From assembly GCA_902775345.1 (NCBI GenBank), contig CACYLW010000014.1, positions 1 to 37,428 on the forward strand: DNA of 37,428 nucleotides, written 5' to 3'. The notes under the pieces were generated by a model that was not told the DNA's origin, did no database searches, and saw nothing but the letters and a program-made list of their open reading frames with translations. Numbering within the stretch: position 1 is the stretch's first letter; every line of letters starts with the position of its first letter. This DNA comes from an uncultured Eubacteriales bacterium. Its GTDB lineage: Bacteria > Bacillota > Clostridia > Peptostreptococcales > Anaerovoracaceae. Both the position numbers and the translations under genes were made by a program. This document shows positions 1-8,667 of this stretch, one piece after another.

Positions 1-108
1 CAGCAACCCATCGAGTGGGAGGAGGAAAATACCAATCCACAGCATCCTTAACAGCATAGCCTAAATCCTATGAAATGGCTATGACACAATAATACGAGGG
101 GAGGAAAA

Positions 109-813
109 ATGATATTCGGAGTAATACTTGGGGGAGGACTCGGCAGCCGCATGGGCAATACCGATAAGCCGAAGCAGTTCCTGCATATAGGGAAAAAGCC
201 TATTCTGATCCATACCTTGGAGAAAATGATCATCAATGAGAGGTTCGATAAAGTAATCGTGACCTGCCCTGATCAGTGGATGGCTTACACAAAGGATATG
301 GTAAAAAAGTATCTGCCGGACTGCGATGTCGACATAATTCTTGGCGGTGCCACCCGCAACGGAACCATTCTGAATTCGATCTTACATGTCGAGAAGAACT
401 ACGGACTTGATGATGAGACCGTGGTCGTTACCCACGATGCCGTGAGACCTTTCGTAACTCAGAGGATACTCGACGAGAACATAGACGCCGCAATAAACGG
501 TGTCGCATGCGATACGGTAATACCTGCGGCGGATACGATAGTAGAGAGCATAAACGGGGAGGTCATCAGCTGCATCCCTAACAGGGCCCACTATTATCAG
601 GGTCAGACCCCGCAGAGCTTCAAGGCCAAGATGTTCAAGGATCTCTATGAGAGCATGAGCGAAGAAGACAAGGCGATACTTACCGATGCGTGCAAGGTGT
701 TCGTCGTAAACGGCAAGGACGTCACGATCGTGAAGGGAGAGACCTTCAATAATAAGGTGACATATGCGTATGATCTGAGGCTTGCAGAGACTCTTCTCGG
801 AGGAAACGAGTAG
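109..813 (+). CDS. tarI: D-ribitol-5-phosphate cytidylyltransferase (TarI-type)
   Basis: Makes CDP-ribitol from ribitol 5-phosphate and CTP in the cytoplasm, the activated unit for ribitol-phosphate teichoic acid. The 234-residue protein has the IspD/TarI nucleotidyltransferase fold: the N-terminal loop GGGLGSRMG (residues 8-16) followed by DKPKQF, and a central VVTHDAVRPF segment typical of IspD/TarI. The next gene is a TarJ reductase, which separates TarI from the isoprenoid enzyme IspD. The ATG at 109 sits 4 bases after a strong GAGGGGAGG ribosome site (96-104). Its TAG stop overlaps the GTG start of tarJ by one base, so the two are translationally coupled. IspD remains a formal alternative but context argues strongly against it. 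Confidence 0.9.
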   Translation: MIFGVILGGGLGSRMGNTDKPKQFLHIGKKPILIHTLEKMIINERFDKVIVTCPDQWMAYTKDMVKKYLPDCDVDIILGGATRNGTILNSILHVEKNYGLDDETVVVTHDAVRPFVTQRILDENIDAAINGVACDTVIPAADTIVESINGEVISCIPNRAHYYQGQTPQSFKAKMFKDLYESMSEEDKAILTDACKVFVVNGKDVTIVKGETFNNKVTYAYDLRLAETLLGGNE

Positions 814-1838
814 TGCTTAACACAGTATACAGACTAGTAGAACCAAGACGGATAGAAGCCGAATTCTGCGATATCGATGTGGCAGGAGATGACATTCTGA
901 TACGTCCGACTCATCTGTCGATATGCAATGCCGACCAGAGATACTTTCAGGGAACAAGGCCTGCGGAGATATTGAGGAAAAAGCTCCCTATGGCTCTGAT
1001 CCATGAGGGGATCGGCAGGGTCGTCTATGATCCTAAAAAGGAACTGCCGTCAGGAACCAGGGTAGTCATGGTTCCGAACACACCTTTTGAGGATGACCCG
1101 ATCGTCGCTGAAAACTACAGAAGAAGCAGCAAGTTCAGGGCGAGCGGATTCGACGGATTCATGCAGGACCTCGTGTCGATGAGGCGCGACCGTATTGTTG
1201 TTCTGCCTGATGACATAAACGAGTATGTAGCTTCTTTTACGGAGCTCGTATCCGTTTCGTATCATACGATCGACAGGTTCCTCACAAGATCTCATGAACG
1301 CAGGGACGTTCTGGGAGTATGGGGCGACGGAAATGTAGCATTCATTACAGCGCTTCTGCTCAAAAAGAGATTGCCTGAAAGCAAGGTCCTCATATTCGGC
1401 AAGCACGAATACAAGATGAACGACTTCGTATTTGCCGATGACTGCTACCACATAGATGACATCCCGGGAGACCTTCTCATCGATCACGGTTTTGAGTGCG
1501 TAGGACGCACGGGGGTGTCGACGTCGATCAACCAGATCATAGATCACATCAGACCTGAAGGCTGCATAGCAACCATGGGTGTCAGTGAAGACAATGTGCC
1601 GATCAATACAAGGATGATCCTTGAGAAAGGACTTACTCTGTTCGGAAGCAGCCGCAGCGGAGTCAAAGACTTTGAGAACCTGCTCAACCTTTACAGGGAA
1701 AAACCTGAGATCGTGGAATACCTTCAGCGCATTGTCGGTGAGACAATAAACGTGAAAACCATAGAAGACATGACCAGAGCCTTTGATACAGATATCCAGA
1801 AAAAAGGCGGAAAGACCATCATGGTGTGGAATAAGTAA
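813..1838 (+). CDS. tarJ: Ribulose-5-phosphate reductase (TarJ-type)
   Basis: NADPH-dependent, zinc-type alcohol dehydrogenase that reduces ribulose 5-phosphate to ribitol 5-phosphate for TarI. The 341-residue protein has the TarJ signature ICNADQRYFQGTRP followed by KLPMALIHEGIG, with the likely zinc ligands Cys38, His64 and Glu65, and a nucleotide-binding stretch GVWGDGNVAF near residue 170. Length matches TarJ. The start is GTG at 813, overlapping the tarI stop; the SD is the GGAGGAAACGAG region at the end of tarI. Its own stop overlaps the ATG of tarG by one base. TarI and TarJ together indicate that the organism makes CDP-ribitol, although the polymerases in this window cannot be assigned to ribitol or glycerol by sight. 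Confidence 0.9.
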   Translation: MLNTVYRLVEPRRIEAEFCDIDVAGDDILIRPTHLSICNADQRYFQGTRPAEILRKKLPMALIHEGIGRVVYDPKKELPSGTRVVMVPNTPFEDDPIVAENYRRSSKFRASGFDGFMQDLVSMRRDRIVVLPDDINEYVASFTELVSVSYHTIDRFLTRSHERRDVLGVWGDGNVAFITALLLKKRLPESKVLIFGKHEYKMNDFVFADDCYHIDDIPGDLLIDHGFECVGRTGVSTSINQIIDHIRPEGCIATMGVSEDNVPINTRMILEKGLTLFGSSRSGVKDFENLLNLYREKPEIVEYLQRIVGETINVKTIEDMTRAFDTDIQKKGGKTIMVWNK

Positions 1839-2644
1839 TGGAAACCATCAAAACAATCATCAAGGAACACATAACATACAGGGACCAGATCTTCATGCTT
1901 GCGAAGTCCGACCTAATAAAGACTTACCGCGGCGCAGCTCTGGGATGGGCATGGGCAGTGGTAAAGCCTATGGTCACTTTGTTTGTATTCTGGTTCGCTT
2001 TCACCATCGGACTGAGAGCGGGCAAGCCGATAGCCGGCTATCCGTACTTCCTGTGGCTTGTCGCAGGAATGCTGCCTTGGTTCTACATGCAGGAGCTTAT
2101 CACCGGAGGAGCGGGCTGTATCAGAAAGTACAGCCATCTCGTCACGAAGATGAGGTTCCCGATTTCGATCATCCCTACATATTTCAATATATCCCACCTG
2201 TTCACGCATCTCATACTGCTGGGGATCACGATAGTCCTGTTCATGCTGTTCGGACATCTTCCGGATATCTATTATCTGCAGATCCCGCTGTACATGCTGA
2301 TGATGGTAGCGTTTTTCACGGTGTGGTCCCTTCTTTCCGGACTGCTTTCGGCCATCAGCAAGGACTTCCAGAACCTGGTCGCTGCTTTTTCAACCGCGAT
2401 CTTCTGGATGTCAGGCATACTGTATGATGTTGACAAGATAAGACACGGGTGGGTCAGGCTGATCCTTAAGTTCAACCCGGTAACGGTTATTTCAAGCGGA
2501 TACCGCAAGACCTTTATCTATAAGCAGTGGTTCTTTGAAGACAAGGTCGAGCTGTGCTGCTACATGACTACACTGATAGTATTCACGCTGTTTGCTCTCT
2601 GGGCATACCGCAAGCTGCGCAAAGAGATCCCTGACGTTCTGTAG
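1838..2644 (+). CDS. tarG: Teichoic acid ABC exporter, permease subunit (TarG/TagG-type)
   Basis: ABC-2 type integral membrane permease that, with the ATPase encoded next, moves an undecaprenyl-diphosphate-linked polymer across the membrane. The 268-residue protein begins with an amphipathic cytoplasmic segment (about residues 1-30, with the family sequence KSDLIKTYRGAALGWAW) followed by about six hydrophobic segments. Length and N-terminal motif match TagG/TarG and the related O-antigen exporters Wzm/RfbD. The ATG overlaps the tarJ stop by one base, which ties export to CDP-ribitol synthesis. A Wzm-like O-antigen permease would look similar; the TarIJ neighbours favour teichoic acid export. 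Confidence 0.88.
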   Translation: METIKTIIKEHITYRDQIFMLAKSDLIKTYRGAALGWAWAVVKPMVTLFVFWFAFTIGLRAGKPIAGYPYFLWLVAGMLPWFYMQELITGGAGCIRKYSHLVTKMRFPISIIPTYFNISHLFTHLILLGITIVLFMLFGHLPDIYYLQIPLYMLMMVAFFTVWSLLSGLLSAISKDFQNLVAAFSTAIFWMSGILYDVDKIRHGWVRLILKFNPVTVISSGYRKTFIYKQWFFEDKVELCCYMTTLIVFTLFALWAYRKLRKEIPDVL

Positions 2645-2667
2645 ATTCAATTAATGGAGATAAGTAA

Positions 2668-3396
2668 ATGAGTGACGCAGTAGTCGTAAAATTTGATAAC
2701 GTTACAAAACTCTATAAGCTGTACAAAAGCGACAAGGCACGTTTCAAAGGCCTCTTCAGCAAGAAGGTCCCTTACAAGGAGAACCGCGCGGTGAACGGCC
2801 TGTCGTTTGAAGTGCACAGGGGAGAGAGTGTCGCGCTTTTCGGAAGGAACGGCGCCGGAAAATCCACCATTCTCAAGATGGTTACCGGTGTAGCGTTTCC
2901 TACGGAGGGAGAGATCTTTGTCGACGGAAAAGTAAGCGCTCTTCTCGAGCTAGGCGCGGGCTTTGATGCCGAGTCCACAGGAAGAGAGAACATACGCTTC
3001 AAGTGCAGCCTGATGGGAATGTCCGAATCTGAGATCGCTGAAGTAGAGGATGACATCATTGCGTTTGCCGACATCGGCGACTATATCGATCAGCCGCTCA
3101 GATCCTATTCAAGCGGTATGAAAGCAAGGCTCGGTTTCGCGATAAGCGTCAACGCGCAGCCTGACATACTGATAGTAGATGAGGCGCTAAGTGTAGGAGA
3201 CAGAAACTTCCAGCAGAAGTGCAAGAAAAAAGTAGGCGAGATAATGTCGGATGAGGACGTGACGCTCCTCTTCGTTACGCATTCGCTCCAGACGGCAAAA
3301 GACTTCTGCAAGAGGGGCATCGTTCTAGAAAGAGGAAAGAAGCTCTTCGACGGAGACATCGACGAAGCTATAGAGTTTTACAATTCAAGTCACTAG
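2668..3396 (+). CDS. tarH: Teichoic acid ABC exporter, ATP-binding subunit (TarH/TagH-type)
   Basis: Cytoplasmic ATPase partner of the TarG permease. The 242-residue protein shows Walker A GRNGAGKST (residues 59-67), the signature YSSGMKARLGFA, Walker B ILIVDEALSVGD and a switch His in LLFVTHS. The N-terminus FDNVTKLYKLYKSDKARFK is typical of the TagH/Wzt group of polysaccharide exporters. It lacks the long C-terminal extension of B. subtilis TagH and the carbohydrate-binding domain of many Wzt proteins, so it is the short form. The ATG at 2668 has an upstream GGAGA ribosome site. It closes the tarIJGH block; the next gene converges on it only 6 bases away. Confidence 0.9.
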   Translation: MSDAVVVKFDNVTKLYKLYKSDKARFKGLFSKKVPYKENRAVNGLSFEVHRGESVALFGRNGAGKSTILKMVTGVAFPTEGEIFVDGKVSALLELGAGFDAESTGRENIRFKCSLMGMSESEIAEVEDDIIAFADIGDYIDQPLRSYSSGMKARLGFAISVNAQPDILIVDEALSVGDRNFQQKCKKKVGEIMSDEDVTLLFVTHSLQTAKDFCKRGIVLERGKKLFDGDIDEAIEFYNSSH

Positions 3397-3402
3397 GAGA
3401 GA

Positions 3403-4869
3403 TCATCTCCCGAACAATCTGGCTGCCTGCTTCAGAACGGAATAACGCGAGACCGTTAAACCTGTTTTGCTGCGGCATATGAGGCTGCTCCCTGATCTGA
3501 GGGAGCCGTTCTTTTTATCGAGAGGACCTGAAGTCACATATTTAGGCCCTGAGACGAAACGTTTTCCGTCGAACTCGACATAGAAGGTGAATTCGTTCTC
3601 AACTGAAAGATCGATACGTTCTTCGATCATGTAATCATAATCAGCCCTGATAACGCCATGCAGATAAGTCTTGGCGTTTTTGTTTGTGGCTGTAAGCGGG
3701 AGATCCCTGACGGATCCGTTTACAGAGTACAGCAGCCTGAAACGGTCTTCCAGGAAAGGGAAGGCTGCGTGACCTCTGACGGCGAGAACATCTCCTCTGA
3801 CATCAACACCTTCTACCCACAGGACCAGTCTGCCCGACAGGTCAAAAATGACACGGTCGCCATAGCGTATGACTCCGCTGTCATCTACGGCGCAGTTACG
3901 TGACACGTCTTCCCCGTGTTTCATATCAAGGGCAAAGAGCTGTATGGCAAGAGCGATCCTCTTCTGATCGAGGATTATGTCATCGTCTATCTGTTGCAGA
4001 AGCCCCTGAAGCAGGCCGGTGTATACTGTCTGATCTTCTTTGCTCAGGCCGGTCTCTTTGAGAGGTATCTTAAGACGCCATCTGAGATCATACATGACGC
4101 AGAACTGCAGGTATCTCAGCACATGGCCGAATCTGCTGACGGACAGATCGAACAGATATCTGTAGACATCCGTGCATGTAGGGATGTAATATGCGGCATC
4201 ATGAGTCGAGCTCTGTATCGCTGAGTCGTTAGTCGGACGCCTTCTGTACCAGTATACGGGGTCTTTAAGCAGCATCATGCGGCATGTATCGAGAAGGATC
4301 TCGTTGATATAGCGGAAGTCCTCCGAGTATTTGATGCCCGGCGTGAAGCTGTGCTGCCTTGCGATATCGCCGCGTATGAAAACCGACGAGGAACTAAGCT
4401 GAGGACAGTTGTATTCCTCGCGGATATCGGCTATGCGGTCCTCTGTATATTTATAGTTGAGCTGGTGCTCTCCGCTTTCCCCGTCAAAGAAGACCATCCT
4501 GCAGCTGAATACGCTGATCTCAGGATTGCGCTCGTAAGCCGCGAAGGCCGTGCTGAAGGAGTCAGAGCTCCACTTGTCATCTCCGTCGAGGAAGGTGACG
4601 AGCTCGCCTTCGGCATGACTGAGGCCGTTGTTGCGCGCAACTGCGACACCGGAATTTTCCTGAGGCAGGTAAAGAACATTGTCAGGATAAGCATCACGGT
4701 ATTTCTCGCAGATCTCCCATGAGTTGTCAGGCGACCCATCATTAACAAGGATCAGCTGGATGTTCTCAAAACCCAGAGTCTGACCCGTTACGCTTTCCAG
4801 ACACTCCTCCAGATAATCCCGGACGTTGTATACAGGAACTATTACAGATACCTTGTATTTCTTCTTCAT
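3403..4869 (-). CDS. GT2 glycosyltransferase, teichoic-acid type with C-terminal beta domain
   Basis: The 488-residue protein has an N-terminal GT-A domain of family GT2 (VSVIVPVYNVRDYLEECL at residues 7-24, LVNDGSPDNS at 41-50, NSGVAVARNNG, and the metal-binding DGDD at about 95-98). The last 120 or so residues are beta-rich rather than catalytic, a layout seen in teichoic acid glycosyltransferases. The acceptor and donor cannot be read from sequence; a sugar on, or a linkage step of, the polymer made by this locus is likely. It lies on the minus strand, convergent with tarH. The ATG at 4869 has no visible ribosome site, but a TGnTAGAAT extended -10 ends 9 bases upstream, so the transcript may be nearly leaderless. 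Confidence 0.8.
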   Translation of the reverse strand: MKKKYKVSVIVPVYNVRDYLEECLESVTGQTLGFENIQLILVNDGSPDNSWEICEKYRDAYPDNVLYLPQENSGVAVARNNGLSHAEGELVTFLDGDDKWSSDSFSTAFAAYERNPEISVFSCRMVFFDGESGEHQLNYKYTEDRIADIREEYNCPQLSSSSVFIRGDIARQHSFTPGIKYSEDFRYINEILLDTCRMMLLKDPVYWYRRRPTNDSAIQSSTHDAAYYIPTCTDVYRYLFDLSVSRFGHVLRYLQFCVMYDLRWRLKIPLKETGLSKEDQTVYTGLLQGLLQQIDDDIILDQKRIALAIQLFALDMKHGEDVSRNCAVDDSGVIRYGDRVIFDLSGRLVLWVEGVDVRGDVLAVRGHAAFPFLEDRFRLLYSVNGSVRDLPLTATNKNAKTYLHGVIRADYDYMIEERIDLSVENEFTFYVEFDGKRFVSGPKYVTSGPLDKKNGSLRSGSSLICRSKTGLTVSRYSVLKQAARLFGR

Positions 4870-4878
4870 GATATGACT

Positions 4879-4887
4879 ATTCTAACA
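4879..4887 (-). promoter_or_regulatory. Extended -10 promoter element for the GT2 gene at 3403-4869
   Basis: Read on the minus strand this is TGTTAGAAT, an extended -10 (TGn + TAGAAT). No good -35 is visible 16-18 bases upstream. The -10 ends 9 bases before the ATG, which would put transcription start within a few bases of the start codon. Confidence 0.4.
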
Positions 4888-5020
4888 CAGAAGAGGGCGG
4901 CGATTATTAATAAAACGTAATATAAAAGGCTGTATAGGTTTATTGCGGCTTTTTTGAATCGTTTATAACATAATATGCGGATTACTATACGCAAATACGC
5001 TTGTATGGAGGTTGAGTTCT

Positions 5021-6682
5021 ATGAAAAGGCTCAGGATCGTTAATTTGCTGTTGTCTTTGTGCCTGGCTTTGACGCTGGCATTCCCGGCGGTCGAGGCTTA
5101 TGCCGCAGCAAGCACGGTAAAGATCAGCAATTATACTTCACCTACGACAGTGACCTTTGGATCTTCTTTCACGCTGAAGGGAAAGATCACGGCGAACATG
5201 AAGATCAAAAGAGTTGAAATAGGTGTAGTTGACAGCAACAACAGATGGACTGCCCAGAAATATGATAATTCTGCAGTAAACGCCACATCGTTCGATATTG
5301 CGAAGGCAGATCCTTCGATCAGGTTCGGCAAGCTCGCGGCAGGCTCATATAAATACAGGATCTATGCCCATACAAGTGACGGGCAGGTCCATATTGTGCT
5401 GAATAAAGCCTTTACAGTAAAGAAAGCGGCAACAACAACTACGACCGTTAAGAGCACCGCAAAGATAAGCGGCTACACTGCGCCTTCGACAGTGACCCTG
5501 GGCTCCCCGTTTACCCTGAAGGGAACGGTCACGTCAAACATGCAGATAAAAAGGGCTGTAGTCGGCGTCACTTATACCAGCAACAAGTGGACCGCGCAGA
5601 AGTATATAAACGCAGCAGTCAACTCAAAAACATTCGATGTCGGGAAAGCGGATCCTTCGATCAGGTTCGGAAAGCTTTATGCAGGCACTTATAAATACAA
5701 GGTGATAGTCCGCACTGCTGACGATAAGTATCACACGGTACTGAACAAGGAGTTCACGGTCAAGAAGCCTGCAACATCTACAACTGCAGCTTCAACGAAC
5801 ATGCCTGCCACAAAAAAGACCACCAACGTTGTAAAGATCACCGGATACAACAGGCCGGGTGACTACAGGGTCGGCAGGAAATTCAATGTTAAGGGAACAC
5901 TCACATCCACTAAAAAGATCAGACGTGTCGAGATCGGCATTGTGCTTGCAGCTACAAATAAGTGGACTGAGTACAAGTATGACAAGCGCTGGCTGTCTTC
6001 CAAGACCTTTGATATCTCGAGGGCGGCTTCCACGCTGAAGTTTGACCAGCTGCCGGGAGGCACTTACCGTTACCGTATATATGTGCATACGACCGACGGC
6101 GCTCAGCTGGTTCTCAACAGGAAATTTACGGTGACTCCGAGCTCAAAACCTAGGGCGGCTGTCAACTGGGCCAAGAGGATCGCTGCCGACAACTCATTTA
6201 CATACGGAGCAAAGCCGGCCGCTAATGCTGTAGGATGCTACTTCTGCGGCACGAATCACGGACCGGTAAAATATACAAAGCCTAAGGGCTATGAGAAGAC
6301 ATACGTGTGCCTGACATTCATAGGCGCTGCGTACGCACACGGAGCAAAGGATCCGGAGATACTGAGCGAGTGCAAGCGCGGAAGAATGACCATGTATGAG
6401 ACGGATTCCAATTTCAGCAGGTTCTCATGCTGGATGAAACTGGGCAAGTGCAAGGAACTGTCCGTAAGCGATCTTCAGGTAGGCGATGTAATAATAAAGT
6501 GGTCCAACTATAACGACAACAGCGGACACGTTTGTATGTACATCGGCAATAATAATATAGTAGAATCAAGCGGAGGAGGCTGGGGAGCCAACTCGATAGC
6601 CGTCAAATACGGCGTCGCGGCAAGCAGGCTCAGAAGCCTCTCTTCAGACAGCAGAAACTATGTAATGAGGTACAGGCGTTAA
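5021..6682 (+). CDS. Secreted wall enzyme: three repeats plus Cys-rich NlpC/P60-like domain
   Basis: Secreted protein of 553 residues. A signal peptide (about residues 1-28, ending in VEAYAA) precedes three tandem copies of a roughly 100-residue beta-rich repeat, each with FTLKG, KRVEIGV-like, WTAQKY, FDI...DPSIRFGKL and YKYRIYAHT-like blocks, joined by Thr-rich linkers. The C-terminal 175 residues form a divergent NlpC/P60-like hydrolase domain: probable nucleophile Cys430 in TYVCLTF, a GDVIIKW strand, and His503 in SGHVCMYIGN. Extra cysteines occur in CYFC (406, 409), FSCW and GKC. It probably cleaves peptidoglycan peptides; the exact bond is unknown. ATG 5021 is chosen over the in-frame TTG at 5012 because GGAGG at 5007-5011 is 9 bases away. 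The next gene starts 4 bases after the stop. Confidence 0.8.
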   Translation: MKRLRIVNLLLSLCLALTLAFPAVEAYAAASTVKISNYTSPTTVTFGSSFTLKGKITANMKIKRVEIGVVDSNNRWTAQKYDNSAVNATSFDIAKADPSIRFGKLAAGSYKYRIYAHTSDGQVHIVLNKAFTVKKAATTTTTVKSTAKISGYTAPSTVTLGSPFTLKGTVTSNMQIKRAVVGVTYTSNKWTAQKYINAAVNSKTFDVGKADPSIRFGKLYAGTYKYKVIVRTADDKYHTVLNKEFTVKKPATSTTAASTNMPATKKTTNVVKITGYNRPGDYRVGRKFNVKGTLTSTKKIRRVEIGIVLAATNKWTEYKYDKRWLSSKTFDISRAASTLKFDQLPGGTYRYRIYVHTTDGAQLVLNRKFTVTPSSKPRAAVNWAKRIAADNSFTYGAKPAANAVGCYFCGTNHGPVKYTKPKGYEKTYVCLTFIGAAYAHGAKDPEILSECKRGRMTMYETDSNFSRFSCWMKLGKCKELSVSDLQVGDVIIKWSNYNDNSGHVCMYIGNNNIVESSGGGWGANSIAVKYGVAASRLRSLSSDSRNYVMRYRR

Positions 6683-6686
6683 GGCA

Positions 6687-7880
6687 ATGAGCGAAAAAAA
6701 GGTACTTATACTTGGTGCAGGAAGAGGTCAGGTTGATCTTTATAAAGCTGCAAAAAAAATAGGCGCGCATACTGTTGCGGTGAGTATTCCGGGAGACTAT
6801 CCGGGATTCCCGTTTGCCGATGAGATCGAGTATGTGGACATAAGGGACAAGGAAGGCGTACTGAAAGCTGCGGAGAAGCATGGCGCTGACGCTGTAGTGA
6901 CGGCGTGCGTGGACATCCCTGTCCCGGCAGTCGGATATGTATGCGACAATATGGGACTGAAAGGCATTTCTTATGAAGCGGCGGTCGTAAGCACCAACAA
7001 GCTTCTGATGAAAAGAGCGTTTGAAAAGGACGGAGTAAGAACGGCAAGATTCGTCGAATGCATGCCGGGCGATGATCCTGTTTCTGTAAGCTCCCATCTG
7101 AACTATCCTCTTATAGTCAAGCCGGTCGACCTCGCAGGCAGCAGAGGGATACAGATCGTCGAAAACGAGAGGGACCTTTCGGAAGCTGTCGGTCTTACAA
7201 TGAGCGAGACCTCCGAGGATTACTGCATAATAGAAGAGTACATCGACGGATATGAGTTCAGCGCGACAGCGTTCGTCCTCGACGGAGAAATACTGTTCGT
7301 TCTGCCGATGGGCGACGTAAGATACGGAGAAAATGACGAGATACCTGCAGGACACTACCTGCCTTACGAAGATGAACCGGGCGTTCTGGAAGATTTCGAC
7401 AGACAGATGAGAGCCGGCATCCGCGCGCTCGGACTCGATAACTGTGCGGTAAATGCCGATGTCATGCGTAAGGACGGAAAAGTCTACATCATAGAGATGA
7501 CAGGCAGGCTCGGCGCCAACTGCATACCTGAACTGACATCCATCTACATGGGATATGATATTGACAGGATGATCGTAGAGGCTGCCCTCGGTGAGAAAGG
7601 CTTTCTGGAGTCCATCATGGACGGAAAAGCGCCTGAGACACCATGCTATGCGCAGATGATCATCTCGGAAAAGAGCGGTATCCTGAAGGACGTGCACGTA
7701 GACAGCAGTGTCAGGGAGCAGGCAGACATACTGTTCTTCTCCAAACCGGGAAATGAGATCCGCAAGTTCAGCTGCACGAATGACTGCGTAGGGCAGATCG
7801 TTACAAGCGGCAGAACTCTTGAGGAAGCAAAAGAAAAGGCTGCCGCAGCGGCAGCCGGGATCACACTTGATCTTGAATAA
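6687..7880 (+). CDS. ATP-grasp ligase 1
   Basis: ATP-grasp enzymes join a carboxylate, through an acyl phosphate, to an amine or other nucleophile. This 397-residue protein has a pre-ATP-grasp Rossmann-like N-terminus (VLILGAGRGQVDLYKAAK), the STNKLLMKRAFEKDGV segment, the nucleotide-binding loop KPVDLAGSRGI (Lys145, loop 146-155) and the metal-binding stretch IIEMTGRLGAN. A C-terminal domain of about 100 residues follows. It is related to the ATP-grasp proteins at 11367 and 13559. The gene starts 4 bases after the secreted NlpC/P60-like gene, so the two are probably cotranscribed, and a terminator follows at 7918. The substrate is unknown; a biotin carboxylase or PurK role is unlikely because no partner genes are present. 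Confidence 0.8.
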   Translation: MSEKKVLILGAGRGQVDLYKAAKKIGAHTVAVSIPGDYPGFPFADEIEYVDIRDKEGVLKAAEKHGADAVVTACVDIPVPAVGYVCDNMGLKGISYEAAVVSTNKLLMKRAFEKDGVRTARFVECMPGDDPVSVSSHLNYPLIVKPVDLAGSRGIQIVENERDLSEAVGLTMSETSEDYCIIEEYIDGYEFSATAFVLDGEILFVLPMGDVRYGENDEIPAGHYLPYEDEPGVLEDFDRQMRAGIRALGLDNCAVNADVMRKDGKVYIIEMTGRLGANCIPELTSIYMGYDIDRMIVEAALGEKGFLESIMDGKAPETPCYAQMIISEKSGILKDVHVDSSVREQADILFFSKPGNEIRKFSCTNDCVGQIVTSGRTLEEAKEKAAAAAAGITLDLE

Positions 7881-7896
7881 TTAAGGATCAGACTTA

Positions 7897-8631
7897 TCAG
7901 GACTGATCATCACCGGAACCGGACGCTTTTGCCGTCCGGTCTGTTTTTTTCAGGGACCTGGTGCTCGCGTCCATGGCTTTCAGGAACACTTCCTTTGACT
8001 CTTCATCGTAGAGGATGCCTTCAAGGACATATACCGAGATACCCTTGTTTCCCGAAACAGCAAAATACAGAGTGCGCGGAGTCCTGGTACTCATGTCCTG
8101 ACTGTCTTCAGGCGGTGACACGAGGAAGCCTCTGAATTCTCCGGCCTCCACCTTCTCGTTGTTCATTCTCGAACCTTCAGTCTCACCGGTCTTCCACTCA
8201 TCGAACCAGTTGACAGGAGTCTTGCCTTCAGGGATATCCTCCTTTGGCGTAAAGCTGTCTCTGTACAGCGATATCTCGTAAAGAAGCTCGCCCTCCTTGT
8301 CACGGTATGATGCGATGACGGCGCGCGGGATGGTAGGATATTCGGTATCGGTCTCTGCCCAAGAATACGATATGTCATACTCAGGCTTGCCCTTTGTAGG
8401 GACGCTTGCCGACACATTGTTTACGATCAGCTTGCCTTCGCCGCAGCTTATTTTATCTGTGACACCTTCATCGGCGAACTTTATCTTGTCTTTGTCGTTG
8501 ATGGTAACTGACCTCATTAGAAGCGTTATCATCAGCAGAGCAAGGAGGATCTCAATGATGAAAAGGAGCAGAGGCGGTCTTTTTCTCCTTCTTTTTGCTT
8601 TTTTCTTTTTTTCTTCAGCCGTTTTTTTCAT
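7897..8631 (-). CDS. Membrane-anchored protein of unknown function
   Basis: I do not recognise this 244-residue protein. It begins with a very basic stretch (residues 1-19, rich in Lys and Arg), followed by one hydrophobic segment (about 20-40) and a domain of roughly 200 residues predicted to lie outside. The outer domain has alternating strands with many Glu, Asp and Ser, and a polar C-terminal tail. The basic-inside rule supports an N-in, C-out anchor. It is transcribed alone, divergent from the second NlpC/P60-like gene. The ATG has no ribosome site, but a well-formed promoter ends 7 bases upstream. Its last codons contain a terminator for the opposite strand. Confidence 0.7.
   Translation of the reverse strand: MKKTAEEKKKKAKRRRKRPPLLLFIIEILLALLMITLLMRSVTINDKDKIKFADEGVTDKISCGEGKLIVNNVSASVPTKGKPEYDISYSWAETDTEYPTIPRAVIASYRDKEGELLYEISLYRDSFTPKEDIPEGKTPVNWFDEWKTGETEGSRMNNEKVEAGEFRGFLVSPPEDSQDMSTRTPRTLYFAVSGNKGISVYVLEGILYDEESKEVFLKAMDASTRSLKKTDRTAKASGSGDDQS
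7918..7950 (+). terminator. Rho-independent terminator after ATP-grasp 1
   Basis: An 8-bp stem, ACCGGACG (7918-7925) with CGTCCGGT (7933-7940), is followed by CTG and seven T residues (7944-7950). It ends the plus-strand transcript of the NlpC/P60-like and ATP-grasp pair. It lies inside the 3' coding end of the convergent gene at 7897-8631. Confidence 0.8.
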
Positions 8632-8638
8632 AGAACAA

Positions 8639-8667
8639 AAGATACCATTTAATTGTTTGTTTGTAAA
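8639..8667 (-). promoter_or_regulatory. Promoter of the anchored-protein gene (minus strand)
   Basis: On the minus strand: -35 TTTACA (8662-8667), a 17-base spacer, and -10 TATCTT (8639-8644) preceded by TGG, giving an extended -10. The -10 ends 7 bases before the ATG at 8631, so the message may have no leader. It overlaps the divergent plus-strand promoter. Confidence 0.55.

Noticed and set aside
1-51. Possible C-terminal end of an upstream gene (frame 1, ending in TAA at 49-51)
   Set aside because: Only 16 codons are visible, with no recognisable family; other frames also end within the first 63 bases, so the reading frame cannot be chosen.
1783-2427. 214-codon open frame on the plus strand
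   Set aside because: Overlaps tarJ and tarG in another frame; composition is rich in His, Arg and Ser as expected for an out-of-frame shadow, and no ribosome site is seen.
3396-3410. Short hairpin GGAGA-GATCA-TCTCC between tarH and the GT2 gene
   Set aside because: The 5-bp stem has no T-run on either side; too weak to call a terminator.
4935-4957. Hairpin AAAAGGCTG ... CGGCTTTTTT with a T-run
   Set aside because: It resembles a terminator, but the stem needs G-U pairs and no plus-strand gene lies upstream, since the neighbouring gene is on the minus strand.
6630-7697. 355-codon open frame on the minus strand
   Set aside because: It is antisense to ATP-grasp 1 and has no family features; it is a codon-structure shadow.
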